NCBI RefSeq assembly: GCF_021155775.2
Contig: NC_060233.1
Location: 18,238,537 to 18,302,536 of the forward strand
Origin: Neodiprion pinetum
Lineage: Eukaryota > Arthropoda > Insecta > Hymenoptera > Diprionidae
DNA: 64,000 nt
Direction of reading: 5' to 3'
This document shows positions 12,101-24,538 of this stretch, in pieces. The translations under genes were made by a program, and so were the position numbers. Each line of letters begins with the position of its first letter. Positions within the stretch are counted from its first letter, which is position 1. Below the pieces are notes generated by a model that saw only the letters and a list, made by a program, of their open reading frames with translations, was not told the DNA's origin and ran no database searches.

Positions 12101-14394
12101 GGTCGTGGCGTGATAAAGAAAAATGAGATAAAGAAAACTACGGATAACGAAAAGCAAGTCTTACAACATCTGCAAATCTACACAAATTTTCATCGACGAA
12201 GTTGAATCCACATCTACTGATTTATATTTCATTTATAGTCATGTGATGTATGTAACATTAAATTTGCTTAATATTATATGCATTGAAAATTTTACTGCAG
12301 ATTCGAGTTCGATGGAAGAAAAAAAATTTTGTTTCAAATGGTTGCAACCCACAAATTCTCTTCCACAATTACTACAAAGATTTGAGTTATTATAGGTCAC
12401 GTTAACAAGGCTTTACTAAGTATCGTGCAAGATTTTGAATTCACATGTAGCGTGTCGTAGTATTCCCGACTTATTTTCAAAGAGAACAAACATGTACTTG
12501 AGATAGCGTCTTTTTCGATCAAATCTTGAGGTACCGTGTCATCACTCCGATATACCTGTACGTTGATTAAACGTAATCCGGATGCAGCATTGTACTTTCT
12601 GTCGCAATGTGGCGTGTTTCCATATCTCACAATCAGACTCCAAGGTATGAATTTCTTTACCGATGCAGCGAAGGTGAATAATTGTGTGCTTAAAATAGTG
12701 ACAGTTCGCTTTCCATATCGACTTGGTAACGTGCATTTATGGAAGATAAAGGCACGGACTATCACCGTGTATAGAAAGTCTTCGTAAATTAGAGGGAAAT
12801 TAAGACGGTGTTGCTGCAGCAAAAGTTCCATAAAGCGCCATTCTGGAGATTTCTTGAACCATTCTCACTTTTTGATGAAAACTTTTTTATTGTCAGCTGC
12901 AAACCAATACGAGATACTTCTCCTCACCTCCACCCTCCACAAGTGCATTGTAACGGGTCAAAACTTGATTGGAGGTAATTGACCTGTAACCCATGCCCAC
13001 GTTCGCGGAACTACCAAATATGGAAAAGTCAAAAAACTGCAGGCGTGCTTACGACTGGTAAAAACAGACCGAAATACGTATGACGGCTAAAATAAGTACG
13101 AGCACTTGACTAGAGAGGCAGTTGCCTCGACCCCGTTACTTTCTTTACCAATGCTCCTGTTACTGTCGCACACTTCACCGACTGATCGAGATTTTCGTAT
13201 GATTTGATACTTCTGAATGCTAAATTTTTCACTTGCCATTAGCGGAGGAATAACTAGTTGCATAAGCCGAATATTCTTGTATCTCATTATATTTGGTTTT
13301 TGACTTGTTGAATTATTTTTAATTCGTAACACAACCAGATTGAAAATCCGCTAGCTAATTACTCTTTAGGTATATCGTTTACGGTTCGCCATGTGCGGTA
13401 CAAATCTTTGATCATCTGATTTCGTGCAACAAAATGTCAGTACCTATTGATTATTTTCAATCTGACAGATTTTTGTTTTACGCGGGAACCTCGTTATTTC
13501 CTTTTTTTTAAATTTTACTTCAATACGATGATTTGCTTAAAATGTAAAAATGAACTTCCTAACGTGTATAAAATATTTGAAGTGTGAACAAAAATCAATA
13601 TGTTGCTCTGGCTCAATGAAAAAATAGATATAGAATGAAAACTTGGTGCGCCGAAATTCAATTAATTTATCAAACTAATACTTAGCTAGCATCATCTGCT
13701 TTGAAAGAAAAAAAAAATGTCGAGTTCACATAAACTTAACACTTTTACATTTTGTAAGCGTTGCATTTATATATTCGGCGAGCAGCAAAATTAACAGGAA
13801 ATAGTCTGAAGTGTTACCATCAAAGGATTACGTAATTTCCGCGATACTTTTTATCACCACAAAAAGGGAAAAGTTTGTCAGTCTTGATCTTATAAACGAG
13901 CGAATGAAAAATCTAAAACTGATGGGACATTTTTTCGACAAAACATATAAACTGGGAAAAACAATATCGTTTATTTAGAAAAGTTAACAAAGAGGAACAA
14001 GTATAGGTTTGTTGGTAAAACATTGAAAATCGATTGATTTCCGATAGAACAGGAAGTTTAATATGGAAATTTTTCATGCCCATCATTTCGTTGTAAAATC
14101 CTGTAGGTTTTAGACTTTTTCATCAAGCCGTTTCCGAGATCATCGCGCAAGTTTTTCGGCCAAACCGATGGGTCGACAGACCGACATTTTTCTAACACCC
14201 TGTTTTTTGGATTCCAAAGGTTCAAAAACGTAAAGTTTCGTTGAAATTAGAAGAAGAAATTTTCTACCGACACCAATACTTCTCTTATGTCATCAAAGGT
14301 TATGAAAAGTAAAAAGTGACAGCGTGAGTAATAGTGAAAATAAGTGAAATCTTGCTCGGTCGGTGAAGACTGAAAATTAGTATCCTCTTGGAAA
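9176..14394. other. Intronic/intergenic DNA with long A/T tracts, no gene seen
   Basis: Repeated poly-A runs (about 9885, 10003, 10331, 10980, 11370) and no exon-like structures. The longest frame, 144 codons on the minus strand (12397-12831), overlaps other frames on both strands, has no recognisable domain, and is probably a chance stop-poor stretch. Confidence 0.4.
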
Positions 14395-14572
14395 TCTTAG
14401 AATTTGTGCCTGTTCTACATTTCTGCGTTACATGAAAATGCATTTGAGTTTTTTTGTTCAGAACTGCGTGTAGAATGGAGCCGTTAATCCCTTTTTCGCG
14501 TTCGCAATACATGGATTTCGATATTTGGAGATGTATACGACAACGTCGAAATTGTCTGGGACACGCCCTTAA
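14395..14572 (+). mobile_element. Family C MITE, copy C3 (right part only)
   Basis: The sequence parallels 51390-51541, with the shared phrases 'CATGAAAATGCATTTGAGT', 'GTGTAGAATGG' and 'GATATTTGGAGATGTATACG'. It ends GGGACACGCCC|TTAA at 14572. The left part is missing. A short stretch just upstream (CTTGCTCGGTCGGTGAAG, about 14352) resembles the right end of family A, so this is a patch of old, mixed MITE debris. Confidence 0.6.
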
Positions 14573-14866
14573 TGCGAAAGACAAGAAAGGAAACTTACGT
14601 ACAACTGCACAATGAAAGCTACGCAGACTGAACACTCCACAGGCATACCCACTTGAGGTTGTTAAAGAGAGAAAAAAAAACCTCCATAGGTTTCGTCTCA
14701 GCCGAAAAATCGGTAAAAAAGTATCCTAGAAAGAGAAAAAGACATTACCAACGTGTTGCCACCGGAGCATTTTTTCAAGCGTTCCAGCTGATATACTTGG
14801 ATTGGGGCCCGGTCGGGGCGGTCCCGCTTTGAAACCAGAGACACCCGTCCAGGGCCGAAATAACCG

Positions 14867-15005
14867 TTGTTTGTACACGTACAGTGGTGGATTCTGACCG
14901 ACTCAAGGCCACGAGAATCGTCTGTTGCCATCTATTCTACTCGTGTGGCATAAGAATCGGTTGGCCCTGAATCGGTCAGAATCCACCTCTGCAAAAGTAC
15001 AATGA
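14867..15005. repeat. Short foldback element (139 bp)
   Basis: The left arm at 14867-14911 contains GGTGGATTCTGACCGACTCA and then AGGCCA. The right arm at 14963-15005 is its inverse (TGGCCCTGAATCGGTCAGAA and then TCCACC), with TGTAC at the outer ends. The loop is about 50 nt. No coding capacity. Confidence 0.65.
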
Positions 15006-17159
15006 TCACTGTTGCAGAGTGTATCTTTAGGTTGGGTTTTCTTCTCTCGCAGTTTCCCACTCCGTTTGTCACTTCTCAAGCTTATGGATTCGAACTTTGC
15101 ATATCCAAAATATGGTCTGAATTAAAAATTACCAATTTTCGCGTTGTGTCATTTTTGTCGCCAAGATGCGACACGTTGTTGTTACAGCTTTATCCCCGAA
15201 CAGACATTCTAATACACTTAAACGCACAACCAGAAAAATACTTCAGTCACTCCAACAAAATCGTTTTGTAGACAATTTTTGGCCGTCGTAACGAAAAATA
15301 TTATCAGCATAGCTCTTCAGTTTTGTTAATTATACTTAATTATTTAGTTGTTTATACTTAGTTTTTTTTTCAGCAAAATGGCTTTGTCATGAATTGTGAA
15401 TTGAATTATTGTTTTACGACCAGCCGAATGTTTTGGTGGTTGAGTACTACAACCTGCGCGCAAACATTGCGCACTGTGAAAATTCGAATCAAACGTCCGC
15501 GACAAATTTTTTGTTCATCGGCAACCAATAGCTTTGGGTGTCAGTACCGTAACCTGCGCGTGAACGTTGCGCAGTGATGCGAATTCGCAAACTGTCGATG
15601 AGCACGCCGCATATCTAGTGTGGTCGTCGCGTGCAACGGGTTCAACATTAAAAGTTTTAAAACACGCAGAACAAGGACAAGAAGTGGAAAAATCCTGATT
15701 GCGACATTAATTGAAGAAAATACAGATGGACGATGAAGCTAGTTTGATTTTACGAGAGTGGAGTGGAGATTTTACGTGTGTAAATTCTTTGCTACAACAA
15801 AGGAATTCACACAAAGTTCTTTTTAATTCTATCTAATTCGTGTTAATTCCGTTTTCTCCTACTCAATTCGTTTTCGTTCACTGGGAACAATTCCTTTTAC
15901 TAGTTTACAAAAATTAAAGCGGAGCTGGCAACAATTAATTTTGTTGGTTCAACAAAATATTTGTTGATATTTTGATTTGTTGTCTCGACCAAATTATCTT
16001 ATCATATCGATTTTGTAACAACTATTTGATTTTTATGTTGTCCAAACGAACCAATGGATTGTTGTTACAAAACAATGCAACAAAATTTTTTTTTTATACT
16101 TGGAAAAAACTTAGTTGTTTAAATAGTAACATAAAAAATAAATATTCAGTTGGTGCAACAATTTTTTGGTGTGATAGCCAAACTTTTTCCGAATGGATGT
16201 AAGACTTCAGGATGAGGTTGGTTTCTCCATCTAAAAAAAAAAAAATAATCGTTATCCAATGAGTTCTTTTGCATCCTGCAGTACGTACGGGCAAAAAAAG
16301 AAATATGGTACAAGCACGCTGTTCTTACGTTTTATATAAATTTTTTTTGCCGATTGCGGCTATATTTTGGACTAACATGCAGCCTGCGCTTATAAGAAGA
16401 CAAAAGTTGTCTTCAATTGATAGGAAGAATAATTAAAAATTATTCGACAAGCGTATAGATTTTTAAATCACACGCGGTAATGTTTACATCCATCGATACG
16501 AAGCTAATGATTATCGATTATTCAAAGTAATATTTCGAAATTAACGTAAAACCTCCTATTCATCCACGAAATTTAGCGCTAACTCAGTGAGTACATACTA
16601 ATTATCACCTTCTGTGATTTTTTTCTAACAATCTGTATTATTATTCTCTGTAACGTCGAACTTGTTTTTGGTTGAAGCCCTGATTATTTTTACGTATCTA
16701 TTTGATTGCATCGTTCTTGTTCTCGATGACAAGCTTCCATGATTTGAAAGTGAGAAGACGTCATTGATCACGTGACAGTTTTGACTTTATAATTTTATGC
16801 TTTAATGCACAAAACATGTAACGTACCCGTAAACCGTATACGTATACAAACTCTGGCCGTTTCAAATCGTCCAACATATTCACGTATTACCGACACTTAA
16901 AACTCTGTAAAGACGAACGGAAGGAAGTGGAGAAAAGAAGCAAGCAGGCTTGCAGCATTTAGTAGGTGAAAACTCGACTCGGCAAACACTTGTTGAAGTA
17001 CTTCAGAGTATCAAGAAAAAAAAAAGATAAAACAATAAAAAATGACGGTGAAAGAACGGAAGAAATGCTTGGAATTAAATATTTCCTTAGCGCCTCCGTC
17101 TCTACAGATCCTTCGTTCTTCTTGCGACTGTTTCTTACCTACCTCCGGTTGTTTTATTG
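15006..17159. other. Intronic/intergenic DNA, no gene seen
   Basis: AT-rich. Two short related phrases, 'ACCTGCGCGCAAACATTGCG' (15451) and 'ACCTGCGCGTGAACGTTGCG' (15551), form a local direct repeat about 100 bp apart. Frames here (75-89 codons) are not recognisable. Confidence 0.4.
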
Positions 17160-17900
17160 ATCAATAACGGGCGCACATGGAGGATTCGATCGTGGCATAG
17201 GCCATAAATAGTCGCCCTCACTCACGCCTGCCTGGGTATCAGGGCATCACATCCACATATGCACGTCTCTCACGCAACGTGGTGTAGCGTATCTTTCGAA
17301 TCTCATTCTTATGAATGCGCCTATTATATTCGCCGCTCCAGCCTACCAAGTGACAGCCAACAGACGCGTTTTTGCTAGTATGTATCCGTAATCTGCTGTG
17401 TCCACAACATGTATAATAACGTATATCCGGCGCATACTAAAAATAAGTGCAAGAGTGTAGCCAGTGCAGTTATAACAGACACTCGAGAATAAAATGCAAC
17501 TCGGAAGAAATATCGACTGTAATTACTTCGTGAGGTTTGGATTCGGAAATTTTTTCGATCCGTGCCAAGATAAGTATAATATTCCCTGTTTCAACACAAT
17601 CCGGTCTTGACCCTGATCCACTACCATCTGCAAAAATTCGTCGGTCTTTCTTCCTGTGACCACGTCCGAGGGTTACTTTGGTTGGTGGCTATTGGGAGAA
17701 GGCGGAGTCGTTCATCCATTGTCGTCGTTCGGTTACTGCATCCTGGCCACCAGCCACCGTCAATAGGGCAGTAAATCTTTAGCGCAATTCCTACCAAGTG
17801 AAGTGAGGAGGAACGAGAGTTGTATTCAGGCGGTAAGCGAGCGGTCTCATCATCCATCGGTTTAAAATTTATAGGTTAGGTCAGACTGGACGCGCCGTGT
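17160..17900. promoter_or_regulatory. GC-richer island with a TATA-like site, function unknown
   Basis: Base composition rises well above the flanks. CATAAATAG near 17204 precedes TCAGGG near 17238 at about the spacing of a TATA box and initiator, and TAGGTTAGGT lies near 17873. I could not attach any exon to it, so this may be an enhancer, an alternative promoter, or chance. Confidence 0.15.
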
Positions 17901-19403
17901 TCGCCAATGGTCTCGCAAATTTTTATCAGAGTATATATTGTGGAATCCTACGTGGTGGGTCGTGTTTTGGACTCGTTGCATCTGTGTATCTTTATTTCTT
18001 CAATACTTGGATATATAATCAGAGTGGTGAAAAATAAAATTCTTCGACTACGGGGGCCTCGTGACAGCAAAGCCAACCGAGTTCTGAACAAATGGCGTCG
18101 CTTGAAGCTTACATTGCGGATGACTATCTATCTATGATTGCTAGTGCGTATCGCCATTGATCCTACGTCGACTCAAATTCGTCAAACTTGGGTATACCAA
18201 TACTGGTTATCGTGATACAAGCTTACGCAAAGCGATGCTATCGTAATATCGGCTTAAGGTTATCGATAGTAGGTGTATATGACTTATCAACGATTAAAGC
18301 GGTCATTTTTACTCTGAATTATTCTCGGAAATAATCGCTAATTGAGAAGTGCAGGGAACGAAATTTATCAAAACGGAATATCTATTTGTTTTCATATTAA
18401 CATTTCTTTCACTACTCTTAAATATGTGTAAGTATGGAATAGTTGTATTTCATCAATTTGAAAGCGTTGAATCTTGTAGCGTATTCAAAGCGGAGACCTG
18501 AGCTCATTTCAACTTTTAAAGTCTGACTCAAGTACATAATGTCGAACAAAAAATATATCTCAAAATAATCTTCTCTACAATTTAACAGACCATTTATCCA
18601 AAAGAGTAAAGTGTAATGCTGGATACGTTTTCAGTATTTTAATTTCAAGCTGTATGATCTGTGCATCGTTATGAATTAGGATTAAAGAGATTAAAACAAG
18701 ATAAGCTTTATTTAAATGAATGGTCAACCCACAACATTCGTTTTTTATTTTTACAGGAATACATGTAAGCTCAAAAAAAAAAAAAAAATTAAATTTTCTT
18801 CACTTGAGAAGAAATGAAATACTTTACAGAAAGTTGACAACAATTCTAGCTGGGAATCTCAGAAAGATATTATCGAACTTATTTCTATTAAAAAATTCGA
18901 TACTATTCTTCCGTTTCGTCTCTGAACAATTTTCATTTTAACAAAACAACGAGGGAATAGAACATTCTTACGATTGTTATTTCAGTTGTTCGAAATGCTA
19001 TTCACGCCTTAAAACAGTCGGAACTTTCGCAACAGCCCAAGACTCTTTACAGCAAACCGAAATAAGAAAGATCGATAAAAAGAGAAAGAAAGAACGAAAA
19101 TTGGAACGTGGATCGCCGCCGGGTAGGCGAAGGTCGTTAAATTTGAGTGTCGCAGTCGATCAGCCGGGCAGTGCACGGTAAGGCGGGTGGGCATCTTCTC
19201 AAGAATTCGAGCCTGCGACGTTGCAGGAATGTTGTCTAGGCCAGGTTGCGAGTTCTCTGACGATGAGTGGTTAGTTACTATTGCTCGGCTAGGCGCGTGT
19301 CTCTGCCACGCATCAGGCTTCACCGCACGCACTTACGAGCTATGACGAGTTTACGTGAGCTGCCTTCATGACGTATACGCCCTGGATTGCGAGGAATACG
19401 ACG
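17901..19403. other. Intronic/intergenic DNA, no gene seen
   Basis: AT-rich, with a GC-richer patch at 19100-19370. The 107-codon minus-strand frame over that patch is not recognisable. Confidence 0.4.
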
Positions 19404-19881
19404 TTAAGGTCATGCGGTACTCCTACCCTTACCGACCGAGCAATCTCACCCTTTTTCTTCGTATCTTAAGTAAAGAAACTAACGGAAAGGGTTGAAATTT
19501 CGACGGTGCATTGCTCTTTTGTGGCGAAATTTAAGAAAGTTACTCATATCTCGCAAACCGTAAAAAAAAAAGAAAAAAAAATGTGTGGAGCTCTTTGACA
19601 CGTGTTACTATTTCCGCATTTCCCGCATTTCAGGGGACGGAAGGCGCTTAGCTGAGGTACATTGTGCGATTCCGGAAAAAACGAGGAGTAAAATGAACCG
19701 TCGTGAGACTGTTTTCACGCAATGTCGAGGTCGCTAGTCGAGAACTAGGAATTACAATAATTTTGTAAATAAAATATACTCTCACGATTAGCTGGGCCCA
19801 CGGCCGAGCGTTCCTTGGTTGGCCGTGAAGTGAGGGTGAGTTTGCTCGGTCGGTAAGGGTGGGAATACTACATGACCCTAA
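19404..19881. mobile_element. Family A MITE, copy A2 (long form, right arm shortened)
   Basis: It begins TTAAGGTCATGCGGTACTCC, then TACCCTTACCGACCGAGCAA, and ends TTGCTCGGTCGGTAAGGGTG followed by CATGACCCTAA. The left arm runs to about 19740. The centre shares 'CACGGCCGAGCGTT(C/T)CTTGG' with copy A3, but most of the right arm present in A3 has been lost. The 124-codon minus-strand frame across it is a product of the repeat. Confidence 0.8.
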
Positions 19882-21479
19882 CAGCGCTGATGCTCTCCTA
19901 TAATGTGGCGCATTTTCGGTATAATTGCGAGTGGTTGTGACTGTGTATAAGCGAAGTTCCCGTGTAATATGCGAGTATATTACAGTCAACCACTCGGAGC
20001 TAGTGACTCGAAAAGGAGACAAAGCTGACCTGCGTCAACTGTTAGCTTTACTGCCAGTTTCGAAGGTGTGTGTGATTCTTCCAACTGTGCAAACACTTGA
20101 ATCAGTGAGACAAGAAGTGAGAGACAGCGAAGCTGATGAAAGAGACAGCGTTTTACACGACTTGAATTCCTATTTTCTAACAGCGTTATTGTTACATGGT
20201 TTGTGATTTTATCAAGTTTTTCTTCTTTGACAGCGAACATTCGTTTGAATAATTATACAAATTTTAGTATCCTATTTGTTTTACCCAAAATTTGGTCTAC
20301 TACATACATTCGCCCAATCGTAAACATGAAGTTGGAAAAAAAAGTTATTAATTAAAGGGGAAACATTATAATGTCCATATTTCTTAATAAATTAATTTTT
20401 TTAAGCAGTTTTTATAACGGAGAACTTTGATATTATTCAACATTATGGTAAAATAGATCGTTACGAATTTGTAATACATGTTATATGCGAAGTTTAATAA
20501 CGTTTCGGACATCGATTTATCATATTTGTAACTGGACACCTTTTGATGTGACGAGAAATTGGCAAAATTTGAATTAGTACTTACTTGTCTTATTAATTTT
20601 TATTGGTTGAGGAAGGTTAGGTTTACGTTGTTTGAGGCATTATAATTATTTGCCGTCAAAATTTTACAGCTCTAGGAGTGTACAAAGTTTTCCTAATCCC
20701 AATTATCATTCCTTTTCATTACAAAATTTCTATACTCACCAAACTTTAATTGGAATGCAACATCAATATCCTAAAATAATCCGTTTAATTCTCTGTTTTT
20801 CTGCAGTAAATAAATTGCAATTCTTTTTCTATCTCATATAAAGAAACTATATCAGTAACGAGTATACACTTATCGATTATGATTACTTGTGAAATATATA
20901 CTATATTGCATTTACAAATTAGGTATAGTATTGAAGTGGTGCTACCGCATCACCAGTGAGTCTTTCTCCCGAGCAATTTATCCGTCACGACTAGTCAACG
21001 CCTAATTACTCCAATTAGTTTCAATTAACGACCTTTTTGCTGTACGGTTAATGAATTAGACACGTTCATTTTTATGCTTACTTACTTTGGTTTCCACAAC
21101 CGATTATTACACGAAGTTAACAGCAATCGTCATTCCTGAAACGGAGTAACGGGTCATCATTCTCACACCAGTAGTTCAGTATTCAGGTTCGAGTGAATCT
21201 GATTTTATTAAGCGCCACAGAGTTGAAAATTCTCAACCAATGCGTCGAACTTCAAATTATTCACGATCAATAATTGGAATATATCTTTAGGGTTTGTTAC
21301 TTTTTTCAGTAAAAATTCAATGAAAGGACCGTTGTCGGTTATTATGGAAACAGAACATCTAAAACAGTGTTATGATTGATAAATTCGGTTAATATATTTT
21401 AGGATCTGGTCCACGATCATTTTTTGGGAAAGAACTATTCGAAACTATGTTTTAGGAAAGAATTTATAAAATACAAATA
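19882..21479. other. Intronic/intergenic DNA, no gene confirmed
   Basis: A 93-codon + frame (19925-20206) reads somewhat protein-like at its C-terminal half but has a fully overlapping frame on the other strand and no recognisable domain. The rest is AT-rich. Confidence 0.4.
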
Positions 21480-21960
21480 TCAAACGAGTACGCACGAATT
21501 GTGCGCATTTGCTTTGGCATCCTTAAACCTTACGTTCAATGGTTTTTGAGGTCATTGATTACGAATCTGAACTCGAAATTTGCAAATTCAAAATACCGGG
21601 CTCAATATGGTGGACAAACAGAAACAACAAGAAGAAAAATGTTGAAAAAATTTTGTACAATTTTTTGGCGTGTATTAAGTTTGTGTTAAAAATTGGCATC
21701 GGGATGTTCATGGCAGATTAACAGGAAATGCCTTTTTACGTCGAAAAGTACGAATTTCGATCATTTGTTTACACGTGCTATTTTTGCGATAATTAAATAA
21801 ATAAATTTCATTTTTTTTTTTTTTTTTTTAGACTTGGAAATATTTCAGAGACCACTTGGTACCAAAAAACTCGGCAGTCGTTACCAAAAAATTCGGTTAA
21901 TAAATAAAATGCTGCTACTGCTGCGCTGCTGTTGCAAAAAGTATGAATTAGAGGATTAAG
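21480..21960 (+). mobile_element. Family B piggyBac-like MITE, degenerate copy B4
   Basis: It shares the phrases 'TTGATTACGAATCTGAACTC', 'ACAAACAGAAACAACAAGAA', 'TTTGTTTACACGTGCTATTT' and 'TTGCGATAATTAAATAAATA' with the complete copies at 26331 and 43744. Both TTAA termini are eroded; the right end appears as 'AATTAGAGGATTAAG' where others have AAAGGGTTAA. Confidence 0.65.
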
Positions 21961-23561
21961 CTTAACGTGTTTCCTGTAAACATCAAATTTATGCTCATGT
22001 GAAAAACATTATTCGCCCAAACAAACTTAGCTTATATGACCCTTTTCCTACGATTGTCATACGAACCGGTGCTTTGTGGGTAAATTTCGCCTATCGGCAC
22101 GTAGGTAATGGAATCGTTCAGCTGCCAGGAAGTAACCCGAGAATACTTCCCCACCTCTCCGTCAGTTATCATCGTTGTGCTTGCACAAAGGGAAAAATGA
22201 GTACGTGTGCGAGACGTTGTATTATTTGACTATGTGCGTAAGCTCGTTCCTTACTTACATACCTCCATGCATCTACGTATATGGAGATACTTCTCTTTGG
22301 TAGATGCAGAACTAGCACATGGTTTGCGGACGTAGCCATCTTTCCTAATAATCAGACGCAAGGTTCGAAAAAGGAATAAGAATAAAGGCGAAGGAGGATG
22401 GGATGGGGAAAAGAAAACAATTCTCTTGGCTCAAGACTTACGTATCACATAACACCCATTATCTTTGTCAGCGATTATAAGTCAGGTTTGTAATCTGGTG
22501 GACGCTTTTGTATATGCTGACGACGATAATTACGTCTTAACTTTTTTGTTATAAATGTGAGGATTTTTTTCTTAACCTACTAACTAATCCGTTTCGAAGA
22601 CTTGACGAAAAATATTGTGCATTTCAGTCTGAATGATGCTCAACTTCACCTCTGCCGCTATGTGAATAAACTGGAAAAAAATTAATTTTGGATCGTACTG
22701 TCAGAAACAATTCTCCCCAGAGAAGCATCAAAAGTTTTCGTTCAATTGCGTCTATCAATTTTCAAAATGGTCGATCGACGCCAAAATTTAGCTTAAGCCC
22801 AGTGAATGACAGACTTGAAAATATAACGCCACGCATCTGACACCCAAGCAAAAAGAAAAAAAAAAAAGGATTGTACCGTAACAAGCGGGTCTGGACTGAT
22901 CGTGAGCCAGTCTTTAAACTTCCCATTTATTACTCGTTTTGAGCCGAAACAAGGACAACAATAAAAATGTTGTAAATCTGACTTTAGATTCGTGATTAGC
23001 GACACGAAAAAGCTAATTGTACGAATTGATGACTGAACTTTTCGTTTTCCGGGTGATTACAGTTAAATTTAAATTTAAAAAAAAAGTCGAACTTCAATGT
23101 TCAAGAACGCTGAGATCCAGGATTTCCTGATTGATTTTTTTTTAATATAATGGCATTCCATACCGAAGTGGTAATCTTTCTGAGTATAATAATAAGAGCG
23201 TTCATTTTGGTCGTTTGAACTTTGTCATGCATCGGTGTTGAGCCATTTTTCAACTGAATTTCCACTTGTTTTTTTTCTCCTCTCTTCTTTCATGTACCTA
23301 ACATATACGGGCGATTCCGGCTAATTGATTAAGAATTATCAAGGTTCAACTTGTTCTCAGATATTCATTGCATCACTCTCGATAGCGCTAGATAAAGCTC
23401 TGATTCCTTTGAACTATTTAACAACCAAATTTTTTCACTTTTACTGATTGAATCGGAGCTCGACAAAAAAGAAAATAAATAAAAAATTGTCCGAATCAAG
23501 AAAGAGTGAATAAATTAGTGAAGGGATGTCGTTCAACGCTCCAAATATAAATTAATAAACA
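21961..23561. other. Intronic/intergenic DNA, no gene seen
   Basis: No exon-like frame with splice sites and no repeat shared with other parts of the window. Confidence 0.4.
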
Positions 23562-23888
23562 TTAAGGGAGTGCTGCTCTGGTCCATTTCGACGATGACGT
23601 ATAAACATTTACAAATATCTGAGTCCACGTATCTCTAAAACGAAAGAGTGCTCGACAGCCAAATTCCTTACGCAATTCTCTAGAAAAACACCCCAATACA
23701 TTTTCATTGGATGCAAAAATAAAGAAATGGCATGAATTCTATGAATTTATTCCTGTGATTTCGTAGAATCCGTGCCGTTTCTTTATTCCTGCGTCAAATG
23801 AAAATGCGTTCGAGTATTCTCCCTCAGAATCGTGTACAGAATGTGGCTGTTGAGCACTTTTTCGCGATTGAGATACGTGAACTTTGAG
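23562..23888 (+). mobile_element. Family C MITE, copy C2, truncated by a foldback element
   Basis: It starts TTAA|GGGAGTGCTGCTCTGG and tracks copy C1 through 'CAAATGAAAATGCGTTCGAG', 'GTGTACAGAATG' and 'GAGATACGTGAACTTTGA'. The match stops there, and foldback element G begins. The missing right end suggests insertion plus deletion. Confidence 0.65.
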
Positions 23889-24538
23889 AGGTGGTGTTGA
23901 AGTTTCGAAAGCGCCTGATATCGAATTATTTGGTGGCGAAACTTGGAGTAAAGAAATCAAAATTTTATGAAACATCAAAGTTTGGAATGGTCGGAAACCT
24001 GAAGGCTCAAAGTTCCGAAATATAAAATTCTGAAAATTCAAGTACGATACTCAGAGCAAAGTAACGAAGAGTAAAATTCCGACAGAGTAAAATTTCGAAA
24101 GTTAAAATATACTCACACAGCGGAGTTTACTCAACGAGCGGGTGTAGAAAATCAGAAAAACCGAAAATCAGAATGACCAGCATTCCGAACGTAAAAATAA
24201 CGAAAATCCAAAACAAGAAAGATCAAAGTGGTAAAATTTCACCACGCCAGAAATTCACTGAACTAAAAATCTTCGATCATTTGGAATTTTGATGTTTCAC
24301 ATTTTTAAATTTTCTCATTTTTACACTTTCGCAACTTCGACCTGTCGAAGTTACGCCCTTCAGGCATTTTGTCCCTTCGGAATTTCGTCTTTTCGGAACT
24401 TTGAGCGTCGCGTTTCAGAATATTCGAAGCTTTGATGTTTCGTCAAAGTTTGATTTCTTTACCTTAAGTTTCACCACCAAAAATTCCGAATTTGTCGCTT
24501 TCGGAACTTTCCACATTCGGAACTTCAACACCGCCCTA
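23889..24538. mobile_element. Foldback element G made of TTCGGAA-type repeats (650 bp)
   Basis: The outer ends are inverted: GGTGTTGAAGTTTCGAAAGC on the left, and CGGAACTTCAACACCGCC on the right. Inside, matching blocks continue inverted, for example 'GAAACATCAAAGTTTGGAAT' with its complement near 24415-24450. The whole arm is built from short diverged units based on TTCGGAACTTTG/CAAAGTTCCGAA. No coding capacity. Confidence 0.7.

Noticed and set aside
12397..12831. 144-codon minus-strand frame
   Set aside because: Overlapped by frames of similar length on both strands, no domain, no splice context. Likely a stop-poor stretch.
19648..20022. 124-codon minus-strand frame
   Set aside because: Mostly lies inside family A copy A2 and is not conserved in the other copies.
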